From Roseiarcus sp963784805 (GTDB taxonomy: Bacteria; Pseudomonadota; Alphaproteobacteria; Rhizobiales; Beijerinckiaceae), in contig CAWASR010000008.1 of NCBI GenBank assembly GCA_963784805.1, positions 434,001 to 498,000 on the forward strand: DNA of 64,000 nucleotides. Reading direction: 5' to 3'. The notes below the pieces were generated by a model. The model saw only the letters and a list, made by a program, of their open reading frames with translations. It searched no databases and was not told the DNA's origin. Below, in pieces: positions 62,803 through 64,000 of this stretch. The translations under genes and the position numbers were made by a program. Numbering within the stretch: the first letter of the stretch is position 1; the number at the start of each line of letters is the position of its first letter.

Positions 62803-64000
62803 ATGCGTTCTGAACGCTATAACGTGCGCGAATCCGAAGCCAAATGGCGCAAAGCCTGGGCGGAAGCGCGGGTCTTCACGACCCGCAACGACGATCCGCG
62901 GCCCAAATATTATGTCCTCGAGATGTTCCCTTATCCTTCGGGCCGGATTCATATGGGCCATGTGCGCAACTACGCCATGGGCGACGTTGTCGCGCGCTAC
63001 CGGCGCGCGCGCGGCTACAACGTCCTGCATCCGATGGGTTGGGACGCTTTCGGCCTGCCGGCGGAAAACGCCGCTATACAGAATGCGACCCATCCGGCGA
63101 AATGGACTTACGCCAACATCGAAACCATGCGCGCGCAATTGCAGTCGATGGGCCTGTCGCTGGACTGGTCGCGGGAAATCGCGACCTGTGACCCGACCTA
63201 CTACAAGCATCAACAGAGGCTGTTTCTCGATTTTCTCGCCGCCGGCCTCGTCGCGCGCAAGAAATCGAAGGTCAATTGGGACCCGGTCGATCACACCGTG
63301 CTCGCCAACGAGCAGGTGATCGACGGCCGCGGCTGGCGTTCCGGCGCGGTGGTGGAACAGCGCGAGCTCGCGCAATGGTTCTTCAAGATCACCGAATATT
63401 CGGAGGAACTGCTCGCCGGTCTGGAGCGGCTCGATCGCTGGCCCGAGAAGGTCCGCCTGATGCAGCGCAACTGGATCGGACGGTCGGAAGGCCTGACGGT
63501 GCGTTTCGTCATCGATCGGGCAACGCTCGGCCCGCTCGCTCGCGAGCCGGGAGTGGGCGAGCTCGAAATTTACACGACGCGCCCCGACACGCTGTTCGGC
63601 GCGAAGTTCATGGCGGTCGCGGCTGATCATCCGCTCGCCGGCGCCGCCGCGCGACACGATCCGGCGCTCTCCGCCTTCATCGAGGAATGCCGCAGGGTCG
63701 GAACGTCGGTCGCGGCGATCGAGACCGCCGAGAAGAAGGGCTACGACACAGGATTACGCGTCCTTCACCCGTTCGATCCCGACTGGCGCCTGCCGGTTTA
63801 CGTCGCCAACTTCATTCTCATGGACTATGGGACCGGCGCCATCTTCGGGTGCCCGGCTCACGACCAGCGCGATCTCGATTTCGTCAACGCCTATGGGCTC
63901 GGCGCGACCCCCGTCGTCTGCCCGCCCGACGCCGATCCTGCGACCTTCGTCATCGACAAGGTCGCCTTCGACGGCGAGGGCGTGATGATCAATTCCCGCT
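62803..64000 (+). CDS. leuS: Leucyl-tRNA synthetase, N-terminal part (continues past the window)
   Basis: The first 399 codons of a class I synthetase. The HIGH-type motif is HMGH at residues 50-53, in PYPSGRIHMGHVRN. Next come HPMGWDAFGLPAENAA, WDPVDHTVLANEQVIDGRGW and IGRSEGLTVRF, which leads into the editing (CP1) domain. The KMSKS motif lies beyond the window. The reading frame stays open to the last base. This is an essential gene and is single-copy in most genomes. Confidence 0.97.
   Translation, partial: MRSERYNVRESEAKWRKAWAEARVFTTRNDDPRPKYYVLEMFPYPSGRIHMGHVRNYAMGDVVARYRRARGYNVLHPMGWDAFGLPAENAAIQNATHPAKWTYANIETMRAQLQSMGLSLDWSREIATCDPTYYKHQQRLFLDFLAAGLVARKKSKVNWDPVDHTVLANEQVIDGRGWRSGAVVEQRELAQWFFKITEYSEELLAGLERLDRWPEKVRLMQRNWIGRSEGLTVRFVIDRATLGPLAREPGVGELEIYTTRPDTLFGAKFMAVAADHPLAGAAARHDPALSAFIEECRRVGTSVAAIETAEKKGYDTGLRVLHPFDPDWRLPVYVANFILMDYGTGAIFGCPAHDQRDLDFVNAYGLGATPVVCPPDADPATFVIDKVAFDGEGVMINSR

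Overview
The window is a high-GC chromosomal segment from an alphaproteobacterium, most probably of the order Hyphomicrobiales (Rhizobiales). The evidence is the CtrA and CpdR cell-cycle regulators, GANTC sites clustered upstream of ctrA, the three-gene pntA1-pntA2-pntB transhydrogenase, an alphaproteobacterial SOS box (GAAC-N7-GAAC) in front of an imuA-imuB-dnaE2 cassette, and a CIRCE-controlled groESL. A methylotroph-like or Beijerinckiaceae-like genus is possible, but the window does not prove it.

Layout. 1-1 kb: end of arfB and a gene-poor stretch with repeats. 1-8.9 kb: ribokinase and a complete five-step histidine degradation set (hutF divergent from hutI-hutH-hutG-hutU) that takes histidine to glutamate through formylglutamate. 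9-15.4 kb: SOS mutagenesis cassette. Four palindromic repeat insertions lie in or between imuB and dnaE2, and dnaE2 carries a one-base frameshift. 15.4-16.1 kb: Phd/PIN toxin-antitoxin pair. 16.3-26.8 kb: housekeeping genes (frameshifted methyltransferase, comF, grxC, dps, adenosine deaminase, pyrophosphatase, sugar isomerase, nucleoside hydrolase, MATE pump, GST). 27.2-28.5 kb: alpha/beta hydrolase fused to a class III cyclase. 28.9-29.6 kb: a GIY-YIG nuclease gene enclosed by perfect 29-bp inverted repeats. 29.6-41 kb: pntAB, FliJ-like gene, ctrA, gltD and gltB. 41.4-46.7 kb: threonine aldolase, a proline/alanine-rich exported protein, Hsp20, META protein, SbmA/BacA-type ABC exporter. 47.3-49.4 kb: groESL. 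49.6-57.5 kb: accessory region in which three copies of a 100-bp palindromic element bracket an MFS gene, a Tat-exported amidohydrolase and a McrBC-type restriction system with several reader domains. 57.7-64 kb: cpdR, an N-formylglutamate amidohydrolase paralogue, an sRNA resembling MmgR/suhB RNA, hisN, a degenerate symporter, a ParB-like pseudogene and the start of leuS.

The genes fit a nitrogen and redox theme: histidine catabolism yields glutamate, gltBD makes glutamate using NADPH, and pntAB can supply that NADPH. The most unusual content is the set of mobile palindromic repeats of at least four families. Some are spliced in frame into DNA-repair proteins, and one family forms the ends of a GIY-YIG-bearing unit. 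Three genes carry apparent disruptions (dnaE2, the methyltransferase, the ParB-like gene). The first two are single-base indels that could be assembly errors.
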